37,048 nt of DNA, taken from NCBI GenBank assembly GCA_018064245.1, contig JAGHVO010000044.1, positions 1 to 37,048 of the forward strand. The letters are read 5' to 3'. Source of the stretch: Candidatus Colimorpha pelethequi. GTDB taxonomy: Bacteria; Bacteroidota; Bacteroidia; Bacteroidales; P3. The notes below the pieces were generated by a model. It made no database searches, was not told the DNA's origin, and saw only the letters and a list, made by a program, of their open reading frames with translations. Position 1 is the stretch's first letter. Each line of letters opens with the position of its first letter. This document shows, in pieces, positions 24,819 through 33,613 of the stretch. A program made the position numbers and the translations under genes.

Positions 24819-26240
24819 ATGGAAGAAACACTACAAACTGCTACTTCGTTCGCGACACCCGAAACTTGGAATTGGCTCGTCCAATTCTTCATCATTGCGC
24901 TGGCACTTATTCTCGCGAACATGATGCGAAACAAAATCAAATTGCTGAGCCGCAGTCTGATACCTGCCGCATTGATTGGTGGCGTACTCATCTTGATCTT
25001 CAAGATTTTCCCCGAATGCAGCCATCTCATCAACAAAACGGCCATGGAAGTCATCACCTATCATGCGTTAGGACTTGGTTTTGTGGCGTTGGCACTGAAA
25101 AACAACAAGATTGAGAGTCGTTCCTCGACGATGAAAGTCATTGAGACTGGCGCCGTAACAGCCTCCACCTACGTGGTGCAAGGTATCTGCGGATTGATTA
25201 TCACCATTCCGCTGTTTATCTGGTGGAACCACGACAACTTCTTCTATACAGCAGGATTGCTGCTTCCCATGGGCTACGGACAAGGCCCAGGACAGGCTTT
25301 GAATTTCGGCAACATGTTCAGCACTTGGGCAACCCAAGGAGGCATCCACTTCCCCGGCGTTGATTTCGGTCTCTCCATCGCCGCAATAGGGTTCTTGGTA
25401 GGCAGCGTCATCGGTGTGATTTACATGAATGTGCTTCGCAAACGCAGCCTGCTGAAAAACAAAAAAGGCGATTTCAAGGAAGCCTACACGCTTCAGGACT
25501 ACGAGTCGGAAAATGAGATTCCCAACACTGAATCCATCGACAAGCTGAGCGTTCAGGTGTGCCTTGTTTTGTTGGTCTATTTCTTGGTATTCCTGCTGAT
25601 GTACGGCATCGAAAAAGCCAATCTCGGCGACTTCGGAACCAAGACCATAAAACCCATGGTTTGGGGATTCAACTTCTTGTGGGGCACGTTGTTTGGCGTA
25701 TTAGTCAAGAACATCATCAACGGTTCTCGCAAAGCCAAACTCATCCAACGCGAATACATCAACAACTATCTGCTCAACCGCATCAGCGGTCTCTGTTTCG
25801 ACGTGATGATTGTGGCAGGCACCGCAGCCATCAGCTTTGAGAACCTGCGCAGCATGTGGCTGCCTCTCGTGCTGGTCTGCGCCATTGGAGCCATCGTAAC
25901 GTTCCGTTTCGTGCTGCGCTGCTGCAAGCACCTCTACCCAGGCTACGAATACGAAGGATTCTTCTCGATGTTCGGAATGCTTACCGGCACCGCCAGCAAC
26001 GGAATGATTCTACTGAGAGAGGTGGATCCCAAATTCGAGACTCCCGCAGCCAACAACTTGGTACTCCAGACTTTGCCAGCCATCGTATTTGGTTTCCCGA
26101 TATTGCTGCTGTTGGGTTTTGCGCCCCAGAGCATGAAGAATACCTACATCACTTTGGGATTGCTCATCTTGATTTTCGCGGCATTCTATCTTTTTATCTT
26201 CCGCAAGAAAATTTTCAAATCCAAGAAAGGTGAAAAGTGA
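24819..26240 (+). CDS. gltS: Sodium/glutamate symporter-like membrane protein (GltS/ESS family)
   Basis: GltS-type carriers import glutamate with Na+. The 473-residue protein is strongly hydrophobic, with two homologous halves split by a cytoplasmic stretch (about residues 205-245, KRSLLKNKKGDFKEAYTLQD). The first half carries the family-type loop MGYGQGPGQALNFGNMF, and the second carries GMLTGTASNGMILLREVDP with NLVLQTLPAIVFGFP. These two Gly-rich re-entrant regions and the length slightly above the E. coli protein fit Bacteroidetes members. The substrate is inferred from the family and could be another dicarboxylate or amino acid. The stop TGA (26238-26240) directly precedes an 11-unit hexamer block. 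Confidence 0.8.
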   Translation: MEETLQTATSFATPETWNWLVQFFIIALALILANMMRNKIKLLSRSLIPAALIGGVLILIFKIFPECSHLINKTAMEVITYHALGLGFVALALKNNKIESRSSTMKVIETGAVTASTYVVQGICGLIITIPLFIWWNHDNFFYTAGLLLPMGYGQGPGQALNFGNMFSTWATQGGIHFPGVDFGLSIAAIGFLVGSVIGVIYMNVLRKRSLLKNKKGDFKEAYTLQDYESENEIPNTESIDKLSVQVCLVLLVYFLVFLLMYGIEKANLGDFGTKTIKPMVWGFNFLWGTLFGVLVKNIINGSRKAKLIQREYINNYLLNRISGLCFDVMIVAGTAAISFENLRSMWLPLVLVCAIGAIVTFRFVLRCCKHLYPGYEYEGFFSMFGMLTGTASNGMILLREVDPKFETPAANNLVLQTLPAIVFGFPILLLLGFAPQSMKNTYITLGLLILIFAAFYLFIFRKKIFKSKKGEK

Positions 26241-26386
26241 CCTTAAATTTAACCTTAACCTTGACTTTGACCTTGACTTTAACCTTAACATTGACCTTGA
26301 CCTTAACTAATTCTAAAATCTCCAAATCTTCTAATCTTCTAATCTCCAAGTCTTCTAATCTTCAAATCTCCAAATCTTTTAAATAA
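26241..26386 (+). repeat. Intergenic modular repeat element, locus 9 (largest; fills the whole spacer)
   Basis: Eleven hexamers (26241-26306; CCTTRA, CTTTRA, ATTTAA and CATTGA units) start at the base after the gltS stop. After CTAATTCT come eight 8-bp units of the form WAATCTYC (26316-26379), ending 7 nt before the ATG of the next gene. Nothing in the 146-nt spacer lies outside the element. Confidence 0.9.
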
Positions 26387-27727
26387 ATGAAAACGCGCGT
26401 ACTTTCTTTATCCATAGCTTTGCTCTTTGCCTTCGGCACACAACTCAAAGCTCAAGAATCACAGCCCCAAGAGGGTCGCAGTGGCTGGACCTTTGGCGTA
26501 TTGCCTTCCGTCAGCTTCGACGCCGACCTCGGATTCCAGTTTGGTGCTTTGACCAACATCTATTATTTCGGCGACGGCAGCACCTATCCCGACTACCTCC
26601 ACTCGTTCTACGCCGAAGCCGCCTACACCACCCGCCGCTATGGAGTGTTTCGCTTGAGCTACGACTCCAAGTACCTCATTCCAGGCTACCGTACCAGCGT
26701 GGATGTTGCCTATCTGCCCGACGCAATGTGCGACTTCTACGGCTTCAACGGCTACCAGACCGCCTATCATTCCGACTGGACCGACGACGCTTCCGACGCC
26801 TACCTCACCCGCGCCTACTATAAGATGAAGCGCGACCTCTTTAAACTCAACATCGACCTCCAGCACAACATCGCCGGCAACTGGTATTGGAACGGCGGCA
26901 TCGGATTGTTCAACTACACCATCGACCGCGTTGATTTCGAAATGCTCAACAAAGGCAAGGACGACGACAAGCAGCTGCCCGACGTACCGACACTTTACGA
27001 CAAATATCTCGTCAACGGACTCATCTCTGCCGACGAAGCCAACGGCGGTTTCCACCCCTACGTTCACGGTGGTTTGACCTTCGACACCCGCGACCGCCAG
27101 CAAAACCCCCGCAAAGGCATCCACGCCGACGCATTCCTCACCTACACAGGCGCTTTCGGCGACCAGTCGGAATTCAACAACCTGAGACTCAACGCCGCTT
27201 GGAGACAATATCTGCCCATTCTCGACCGTAGAATCATCTTCGCCTACCGCCTGGGTACGCAACTGCTGCTCGCCGGCCAAAGCACTTTCTACCAGAACAC
27301 CTACATGAACCAGCTCTACAACCAGCGTGTACTTTACGAAGGACTGGGCGGCGGCAACTCGCTCCGTGGCATCATGCGCAACCGCATCCTCGCCGACGGA
27401 TTCGCCTACGCCAACATTGAAATGCGCATCCAACTGTTCAAGTTCAAAATCAAAAAGGAGAACTTCTACATCGGCATCAACCCCTTCATGGATGGTGGTA
27501 TGGTGCTGCAAGAGCGCAAGTTTGAGAACGAAATCTTCACTCCCGACTTGGCTCCCGAAATCGACCTCGACGCCGACAACCACGCACTGCACCTCTCCGC
27601 AGGCTGCGGCTTGAAAGTGGCAATGAACGACAACTTCGTGCTGAGCGTTGACTGGGCGACACCTCTCGACAAACAAGACAACGGCAAACTATCGAACCTC
27701 TACATCAAGATGGGATATATGTTTTAG
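26387..27727 (+). CDS. Omp85/BamA-family surface-antigen barrel protein
   Basis: A 446-residue protein with a signal peptide (MKTRVLSLSIALLFAFGTQLKAQ). The body matches the barrel half of Omp85 proteins: GGLTFDTRDRQQNPRKGIHADAFL in the middle, RLGTQLLLAGQSTFYQN, then LGGGNSLRGIMRNR, the place of the conserved LRGY-type motif of loop L6, and a last strand ending in Phe (NLYIKMGYMF). POTRA domains are not present, so it is not BamA itself and is closer to the stand-alone surface-antigen group. It probably sits in the outer membrane; transported substrate unknown. It ends before a terminator. Confidence 0.82.
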   Translation: MKTRVLSLSIALLFAFGTQLKAQESQPQEGRSGWTFGVLPSVSFDADLGFQFGALTNIYYFGDGSTYPDYLHSFYAEAAYTTRRYGVFRLSYDSKYLIPGYRTSVDVAYLPDAMCDFYGFNGYQTAYHSDWTDDASDAYLTRAYYKMKRDLFKLNIDLQHNIAGNWYWNGGIGLFNYTIDRVDFEMLNKGKDDDKQLPDVPTLYDKYLVNGLISADEANGGFHPYVHGGLTFDTRDRQQNPRKGIHADAFLTYTGAFGDQSEFNNLRLNAAWRQYLPILDRRIIFAYRLGTQLLLAGQSTFYQNTYMNQLYNQRVLYEGLGGGNSLRGIMRNRILADGFAYANIEMRIQLFKFKIKKENFYIGINPFMDGGMVLQERKFENEIFTPDLAPEIDLDADNHALHLSAGCGLKVAMNDNFVLSVDWATPLDKQDNGKLSNLYIKMGYMF

Positions 27728-27757
27728 TGAGCAGTGACCTGTGAATAGTGATTAGGG
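27728..27757 (+). repeat. Head-only remnant of the intergenic element
   Basis: Right after the TAG stop of the Omp85-type gene comes TGAGCAGTGACCTGTGAATAGTGATTAG, similar to the head of locus 2 (GTGACCTGTGATTAGTGACC), but no hexamer block follows. It may be a precursor or a deletion product. Confidence 0.6.
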
Positions 27758-27817
27758 CAACTGCCACAAGTCAAGCGCATCCATTCTAATCCCATCATCA
27801 TTCATCCATTAGAAAAC

Positions 27818-27855
27818 AACGGATTATGGCACTTCGTCATAATCCGTTATTTTTT
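27818..27855 (+). terminator. Rho-independent terminator after the Omp85-type gene
   Basis: AACGGATTATG pairs perfectly with CATAATCCGTT (11 bp) around a 9-nt loop, and ATTTTTT follows. It separates the conserved block from the AT-rich row of secreted proteins. Confidence 0.9.
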
Positions 27856-27935
27856 GCATCTGTTTTTCATTGTAGAACAAGAATCCACCAGACCACCACT
27901 CGTAAATAAATTTCGGCTTTTTTCTCACCCTTGTA

Positions 27936-27943
27936 TATTTTTG
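27936..27943 (+). promoter_or_regulatory. Candidate -7 box upstream of the first DUF6624 gene
   Basis: TATTTTTG matches TAnnTTTG, about 150 nt before the ATG at 28092. The rest of the 27728-28091 spacer is AT-rich without another clear signal. Confidence 0.4.
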
Positions 27944-28091
27944 CTTCAAAAATTCGTTATTATTAATATAGAAAACTTTGCCAATTAAAAACAGCACCAT
28001 TCAACTCAATATAAGCATATAAGAATTGCAAGTTTGGCGATAACACACAAATCAAGATTTTTACAAAAAACAAACGACTCCGCTATAAAAC

Positions 28092-29819
28092 ATGAAAAAA
28101 CATTTGATCTTCGTCTTGCTGTTTATCCCGTTTATGGGAACAATGGCGCAAAGTGGGCAATGGAAAGCATATCAAGACATAACAAAGAAATTCCGTTCTG
28201 ATATGACTCCCTGCGAAAAAATGGAGATTTACACCCAAATTGATTCCCTTTTTGGAGGACACATTCCAATCTATATGGCGGAATTCAACTATATGGACAA
28301 CGCCATCAAATGCGGAGACACGGCGACATTCAAAAAAATGGCGTATCGCATTGTTCGTTGGAAAGGTTGGAACCCCAGCATTTTTGAAGTCTACGACAGA
28401 TATAAATTCTTGAAGAAATGTGACTATTGGCCAGAAATTGACTCCATACAGCAAATCCACGGAAACAAAAAAAACTACCAATATATGGTAACACTTTTTG
28501 AGATGGAAGATCGAGACCAAGCCGCACGCCATGCATTTGAGGACACATCTCTCACACAAGTTCAAGAAGATTCGCTTGCACAACGAATGCACGAAGTGGA
28601 TTCCGCCAACCAGGAGAAATTGAAGTGGCTCATAGACACATTGGGTTTCCCCACCTGGGAAAGAGTAGGATCGGCTGGCACCAACTCTGCATGGCTGATA
28701 GCGCAACACGCTCCAATTCCTTATTTGTATGAATTCGCTAAAACATATCAAAAAGCAGTAGCCGACACAAATGCAGAAATCACAAATTTAGCTTTCCTGG
28801 AAGACCGATCCCGCTCGTGGAGGGGACTGCCTCAGCTCTATGGGACACAGTTCACGAGCAATGCAAAAAACAATAAGACGGTATGTAGCATACCTATTGC
28901 CGACATCAAAAATGTCAACTACCGCCGTGAGAATATGCATCTCGGTTCTTTGGAAGACTATCTTGAATCCTATACGGAATCAAATGTAGAACATGGGGTA
29001 CTCGACAAGGACTCACCCATCGCACCTTTTGATGATGATTATGTAAGTTACTATTATAATGGATCCGAGAACTCAACTCAACCAATAGAAAGCCAAGAAG
29101 GCATCACAGATGCCATCGTCCACATGTCGGAAAACGACTACTGTAAAGCCATAAGTATATTTTGCACGAACTGTTCAAGCCGATACCCATTTATTCAAGA
29201 TTTGAAACGGTATATAGTGAGTCTGCTAAATACCGATTGCTTTAGAGACAAACGTTTGTTCATCAGCACTTACGAAGTTCTCGAAAGGATGGCTCTCTGC
29301 GGATATGAACCCGACTCATTCCTTGACTCTCTCCCCGATTCACTTTCCGCACCTTTTCGTGCAAATTACCCCCAATTGCGTACCGAATATCTACGCTACC
29401 TCAACCACGAAGATGACAAAGAATTACTCTCATCGCTTCAAAATCGCAATGCCTTTGAAAAATTGCTTCAAAGTGGGAAAAACTACCACCGATATGAACT
29501 TGACGCTTGGAACCACGCCTATCCGTATCTGCTGAAAATGACAGAACAACTGACCAAGCATGACTACAGGGATTTTTTCAAACTGCTTTGGCGTGAAGTT
29601 ATACGGGGCAACATTCATGCAGAGGATTACGCCACTCTATACGACCACACATATTTCAGGCTTTACGGAAAGGACTATTACGGCACACTTGCCAATAAAG
29701 ACAGAAGCATCACCACCACCAAACCAAAACATCTTGACCAACACAGACAAGAAATATGTCTGCCTCCCATAAAAAAAGCAGTCAACCATAACAGCCTAAC
29801 AGAAATTCAAGACAAATAA
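28092..29819 (+). CDS. Secreted DUF6624 protein with a second, partial DUF6624 copy
   Basis: A 575-residue protein with a signal peptide (MKKHLIFVLLFIPFMGTMAQ). Residues about 180-300 match DUF6624: TLGFPTWERVGSAGTNSAWL, AQHAPIPYLYEF, AFLEDRSRSWRGLPQLYGTQF, then RRENMHLGSLEDYLESY. The last 85 residues repeat the second half in weaker form (NIHAEDYATLYDHTYFRLYGKDYYGTLANKD, then HRQEICLPPIKKA), so the protein has probably duplicated the domain. The region between (about 320-480) is helical without a known family. The biochemical role of DUF6624 is unknown. A DUF6624 paralogue lies at 32479-33411. Codon use is more AT-rich than in the genes upstream. Confidence 0.78.
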   Translation: MKKHLIFVLLFIPFMGTMAQSGQWKAYQDITKKFRSDMTPCEKMEIYTQIDSLFGGHIPIYMAEFNYMDNAIKCGDTATFKKMAYRIVRWKGWNPSIFEVYDRYKFLKKCDYWPEIDSIQQIHGNKKNYQYMVTLFEMEDRDQAARHAFEDTSLTQVQEDSLAQRMHEVDSANQEKLKWLIDTLGFPTWERVGSAGTNSAWLIAQHAPIPYLYEFAKTYQKAVADTNAEITNLAFLEDRSRSWRGLPQLYGTQFTSNAKNNKTVCSIPIADIKNVNYRRENMHLGSLEDYLESYTESNVEHGVLDKDSPIAPFDDDYVSYYYNGSENSTQPIESQEGITDAIVHMSENDYCKAISIFCTNCSSRYPFIQDLKRYIVSLLNTDCFRDKRLFISTYEVLERMALCGYEPDSFLDSLPDSLSAPFRANYPQLRTEYLRYLNHEDDKELLSSLQNRNAFEKLLQSGKNYHRYELDAWNHAYPYLLKMTEQLTKHDYRDFFKLLWREVIRGNIHAEDYATLYDHTYFRLYGKDYYGTLANKDRSITTTKPKHLDQHRQEICLPPIKKAVNHNSLTEIQDK

Positions 29820-29987
29820 CACAAAGCCGGAATTGGAAGCCACGACGAAAAATGATTCAGCCGTAAATAATCATGAACAAAGTAATTATATCTCAGGAAT
29901 TATCGTTCAATAGGATTTGCTATAGAAACCAGTTGCACGGTTTACAAAACATATCTTACACGTTTAACAAGTAAAATCATTTGTAAT

Positions 29988-31406
29988 ATGTTTAAGAAAC
30001 TACTCTGTCTTTCAATCTCTCTTTGCATTATTGTATGTTCTCTCGGGAAAACAAGAATTGTTGTAGATGAGCGATTTGAATTAATTAGTGTTGCATTTCG
30101 ATTAACCGGAGAACCTGCATTTGTTCATGATGTACCGAACCAATACATTAATGAAATAGATACATGGTTCTCAAAATATCGCGACCATCCTTTTATCTCA
30201 TTTCTAAACAAACAAATGGATGTAAAAAAAAATGTTGCAATGTCTTATTCTGCAGTACTAGCATCCGACATTGAGATTACGCCTAAAGGAATAATCTTAA
30301 GCCAAAAGACGGAAACAGACTATGAATCCAATAGTTATGGATACAATTGGACAATAAAAGATCGCGATCAATTTTTACTCTTAATAAATAGTTTCTATAA
30401 AAAATCAAGATTTCATGATTTTTTTGCCGCTCACTCCACATATTACAAAACGATGGAATCCCAAATGAGCGGACTTATCAACCTAATCGACACTAGTTGG
30501 TTTGAAAATTTCTTTGGAAGCTCATACCAATTGGATTATGTTTGGATTGTACCGTCTGGTGGGGTGAACAATTATGCATTGCCTATCAATTACAAGTCAG
30601 GACATACCGCACACTCTGTAGTAATAGGATGTTCTATGCAAGACTCAAATGGTTCTCCGATATTTGACGAAAGCGATTTTAGGGTTTTAATCCATGAAAT
30701 CTGCCACTTGTACAACAATCCAATATGCTCACGTCATCTAAATGAATTTGAATCAATCTGCGACACATTGTTTTATTATGTCGGGGATATTCTTGCAGAA
30801 AATTATTACGGTTATCCAAGTAGTATTTTATATGAAGGTTTTAATCGATTGTGTGAATTTTCCTATTACAAATCCCACGGAAAAACTTTTTCATGGATAC
30901 AACTACGTGTAGGAATAGAGGAGCGCAAAGGATTCATTTGGTTTGATGACATGCTTGCTTTTTTTAGCGCATTTGAAGACAACAGAAATACTTACAAGTA
31001 CTTTGAAGATTTTCTACCACAATTAAAATCGTTTTTAGATCAACTATCAAAAGATATGCAACTATATTACAATAGGTTCGAGGATAAATTTCCACAAGTA
31101 ACATTTACTTTTCCTTCACAGGGTTCTATTGTAAATCCAAATATAGATTGTATCGAAATCCATTTTTCAAAACCAATGTACCCTTTAATTTGGTATATTC
31201 CAGTCGAGGGAACGGAGAAACTGCCAACCGACGAAAAAAACAAAAATGGATTTTGGAAGGATGAATACACCTATGTTTACAAACTGCCATCTCGCTTAAA
31301 ACCTCATACAAAATACGGATTTGGCGTTGATGATTGGCTCCAAAGTACAGAACGAGAATTGAGATATCACGCAAAGAACTTTACATTAATATTTGAAACA
31401 GAATAA
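29988..31406 (+). CDS. Secreted DUF4932-type putative zinc metallopeptidase
   Basis: A 472-residue protein with a signal peptide (MFKKLLCLSISLCIIVCSLG). The start VDERFELISVAFRLTGEPAF and the DTWFSKYRDHPFISFL segment are typical of DUF4932. A zinc motif HEICH begins at His236 in LIHEICHLYNNP, and an Asn-Glu-x-Glu follows shortly after. After residue about 365 comes an Ig-like domain of the SbsA type (VTFTFPSQGSIVNPNIDCI, then IHFSKPMYP), which may hold the enzyme near a surface or substrate. The role is not known; peptidase activity is inferred from the motif. The gene stands alone with long AT-rich flanks. Confidence 0.78.
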   Translation: MFKKLLCLSISLCIIVCSLGKTRIVVDERFELISVAFRLTGEPAFVHDVPNQYINEIDTWFSKYRDHPFISFLNKQMDVKKNVAMSYSAVLASDIEITPKGIILSQKTETDYESNSYGYNWTIKDRDQFLLLINSFYKKSRFHDFFAAHSTYYKTMESQMSGLINLIDTSWFENFFGSSYQLDYVWIVPSGGVNNYALPINYKSGHTAHSVVIGCSMQDSNGSPIFDESDFRVLIHEICHLYNNPICSRHLNEFESICDTLFYYVGDILAENYYGYPSSILYEGFNRLCEFSYYKSHGKTFSWIQLRVGIEERKGFIWFDDMLAFFSAFEDNRNTYKYFEDFLPQLKSFLDQLSKDMQLYYNRFEDKFPQVTFTFPSQGSIVNPNIDCIEIHFSKPMYPLIWYIPVEGTEKLPTDEKNKNGFWKDEYTYVYKLPSRLKPHTKYGFGVDDWLQSTERELRYHAKNFTLIFETE

Positions 31407-31516
31407 AATGGGAACACCAACAACAGTCCCTTCCAAGCGTGCGCCAAATCCACCCCGTTCTCAAGAAAAGTATGAATGCAACAAACATTTTTAATAGACG
31501 TTCCAAGAAAGTCAAG

Positions 31517-32137
31517 ATGAAGTCAAAATACAGGTCCATTGGACTATTGTTGTGTGGGGTGGTATTATTGTCTGTATCCACACCTGCAAGTGCACAAATC
31601 CGTTACAACATGTCACTAGCAATAGCTCATGCCAGTTACTTCAGCTACGACGAATTGTCCAATGCACATTTCATTGTCATAAAAGACGCGCATACCCCTC
31701 ATTGGAAGCACTGCACAAAGATGCCCATTATGTTGAATTTCTATGCCCTTAACGATTCCGACTCACTTCCAGGCAAACAATTGAATGACACAACTATTAT
31801 CATCTACAACCCATCAGGGGACGACAAAATAGTTGTAAATTTGCAACAATACAACATCGATTTCCCAAAAACAGGTTGTTTTATCGCCTTGGAAGCGTTT
31901 CGTCCTTCATGGTACATCAAGCACAAATACATATCATCTCGAGAAGCCTCCTATTACGAAAAAGCCAAGATCACCAATCCTGATGGCTCGCGTACAGTCT
32001 TCCGTGGAGAAGTTTTCGTGCTACCACAAGTCAAAGGATTTAGAAATCGAAAACATAATGTTTCAACATACAAACGGACTGCTACTTCTTGGGAAAAAAT
32101 CGGGACGACAAAATTCAGAATCGCAAAATTGAAATAA
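31517..32137 (+). CDS. Small secreted protein of unknown function
   Basis: I choose ATG 31517, which gives a good signal peptide (MKSKYRSIGLLLCGVVLLSVSTPASAQ) and a 206-residue product; ATG 31472 upstream would add a charged 15-residue tail. The mature part is beta-rich with MPIMLNFYALNDSDSLPGKQL, then TTIIIYNPSGDDKIVVNLQQYNIDFPKTGCFIALEAF. It looks like a jelly-roll or carboxypeptidase-regulatory-type fold, but I cannot name the family. It sits between the DUF4932 and DUF6624 genes, all on the + strand and all exported. Confidence 0.65.
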   Translation: MKSKYRSIGLLLCGVVLLSVSTPASAQIRYNMSLAIAHASYFSYDELSNAHFIVIKDAHTPHWKHCTKMPIMLNFYALNDSDSLPGKQLNDTTIIIYNPSGDDKIVVNLQQYNIDFPKTGCFIALEAFRPSWYIKHKYISSREASYYEKAKITNPDGSRTVFRGEVFVLPQVKGFRNRKHNVSTYKRTATSWEKIGTTKFRIAKLK

Positions 32138-32478
32138 GAAGAATTACAGTGATGAGGGTCAGATTGCCTTCATCCCATTCTTCCTGTCAACCTGCAACCA
32201 ACAAGCAACAACCATCTCAAAATCGATGAAAAAGTTTCCGCACCATTCAACAATTGGACGAGTTCGACAACCTAACCAAACAGCACATAATTGCCACGAT
32301 TTCAATCATCCATATCTATTACAAAATCAATAATATATAAACTATTTATCAAAAACCTTAATTTTCCGTGTTACTTTTTTCCTATTTTTGCAACTAATTA
32401 TATAGAGGGCATAAAAACAATTTCCTGTTCTTATAATCCTTATAAAAACATGTGGCAACATCAACAAACTCATTCATC
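32138..32478. other. AT-rich spacer with one candidate promoter
   Basis: This 341-nt stretch holds no gene I can support. An imperfect hairpin near 32151-32178 (GATGAGGG against CCTTCATC) lacks a T-tract. A -7 box is listed separately. The rest is AT-rich and featureless. Confidence 0.5.
32383..32390 (+). promoter_or_regulatory. -7 box upstream of the second DUF6624 gene
   Basis: TATTTTTG fits TAnnTTTG and lies 89 nt before the ATG at 32479; no TTTG is found at the expected -33 position. Confidence 0.45.
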
Positions 32479-33411
32479 ATGAAAAAGCTATTACTATTCA
32501 CATTGTTGTGCTGTTATTGCATAACAACATATTGTCAAAAAACAGACACTTGCTGCAACGACCTCAAGACATTATATGTCAAATCCGAAGCCGAATGCAA
32601 TCTTCAAAATGCATTGACTTATTGTTTATCCTATACATGTTGCAATCCGTCCGATTACTATGCTCTATACGATGTGGCCAGATACTACGCACTTAGCCAT
32701 AAGGCGGATTCCGCTTTCACCTACCTGCTCAAAGCAACCCAACTCGACAATGATTCAGCCTTGTTTCACATGAAAAATGGTGTTTTTGTCGACTTGGTGG
32801 ATAGACCCGAATGGAATAAATTGGCGGACAATATGTTGCAAAGATACGAGAGAACTCACGGCAAGATTCCCAAAAGAGAAGTCACATTAATGCTCTTTAA
32901 TTGCTGGATAAAAGACCAATCGCATTATGAAGAGATGCGATACTATCCTGGTGAAGTAGAAGCGCTTTGGGCCACCAAAAATCAATTAGACCTTGAAAAT
33001 CTATCGGTTCTACAAAATTATGTCAAAGATAACGGATGGCCAAAGTACTCCGAAGTCGGCAAAGACTTTTCCTCCGCCGCATTCTTGATTGTTCAACATC
33101 AAAATCCTGATAGCACAAGATTGATGAAACGATACCTTAAACTCATAAAAAAAGCGGTAAAAGAAGGTGAATGGGATGCTGATTGCTACGCTCTATTATA
33201 TGACAGGATACAAGTTTACCACGGCAAAAAACAGCTTTATGGAACCCAAGGGATAACAGACAAAAATGGCAAGGTTAGTATTGAGCCTATCAAACGAGCA
33301 TGGGGTGTTGACAAACGAAGGAAGAAGATGGGGCTCAAACCATTATCCGAATACCTGAAAGCACTTCAAGAACAAGAGGATTGGCTCAATGGTAAAAAAA
33401 CAGATCAATAG
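32479..33411 (+). CDS. Secreted DUF6624 protein
   Basis: Starting at ATG 32479 gives a signal peptide (MKKLLLFTLLCCYCITTYCQ) and 310 residues; the GTG upstream would only spoil it. Residues about 25-105 form TPR-like helical pairs (SDYYALYDVARYYALSHKAD, SAFTYLLKATQLDNDSA). The C-terminal half is DUF6624: NGWPKYSEVGKDFSSAAFL, VQHQNPDSTRLMKRYL, GEWDADCYALLYDRIQVYHG, KQLYGTQG, then VDKRRKKMGLKPLSEYLKAL. It is a clear paralogue of the gene at 28092. The Cys-rich N-terminus (TCCNDL, YTCCNPSD) suggests disulphides. Function unknown. Confidence 0.8.
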   Translation: MKKLLLFTLLCCYCITTYCQKTDTCCNDLKTLYVKSEAECNLQNALTYCLSYTCCNPSDYYALYDVARYYALSHKADSAFTYLLKATQLDNDSALFHMKNGVFVDLVDRPEWNKLADNMLQRYERTHGKIPKREVTLMLFNCWIKDQSHYEEMRYYPGEVEALWATKNQLDLENLSVLQNYVKDNGWPKYSEVGKDFSSAAFLIVQHQNPDSTRLMKRYLKLIKKAVKEGEWDADCYALLYDRIQVYHGKKQLYGTQGITDKNGKVSIEPIKRAWGVDKRRKKMGLKPLSEYLKALQEQEDWLNGKKTDQ

Positions 33412-33613
33412 TCATTCTTCCTCTAAGAGTTACTTCAATTGCTGATTGTCAAAAATGCTGGGTTCGGATGATGTGTTCTGGTGGATGTGTCACCCAAAAA
33501 ATCAGCATGGGAATGAAAAATACCACCCCTATGACGCACAACGCATGTGAATTAGAAAAATTAAAATGGGAGTTTTATTTGAAAATGTACTACTTATACA
33601 GAAATCATAATAA

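Noticed and set aside
26241-26306. Telomere-like repeat or phage-end repeat
   Set aside because: The hexamers are internal, interrupted, found in many spacers and mixed in sequence; nothing suggests a linear end.
26459-27676. 405-codon open frame on the minus strand
   Set aside because: Antisense to the Omp85-type gene; the product is a Val/Glu/Gly-rich low-complexity sequence typical of a shadow frame.
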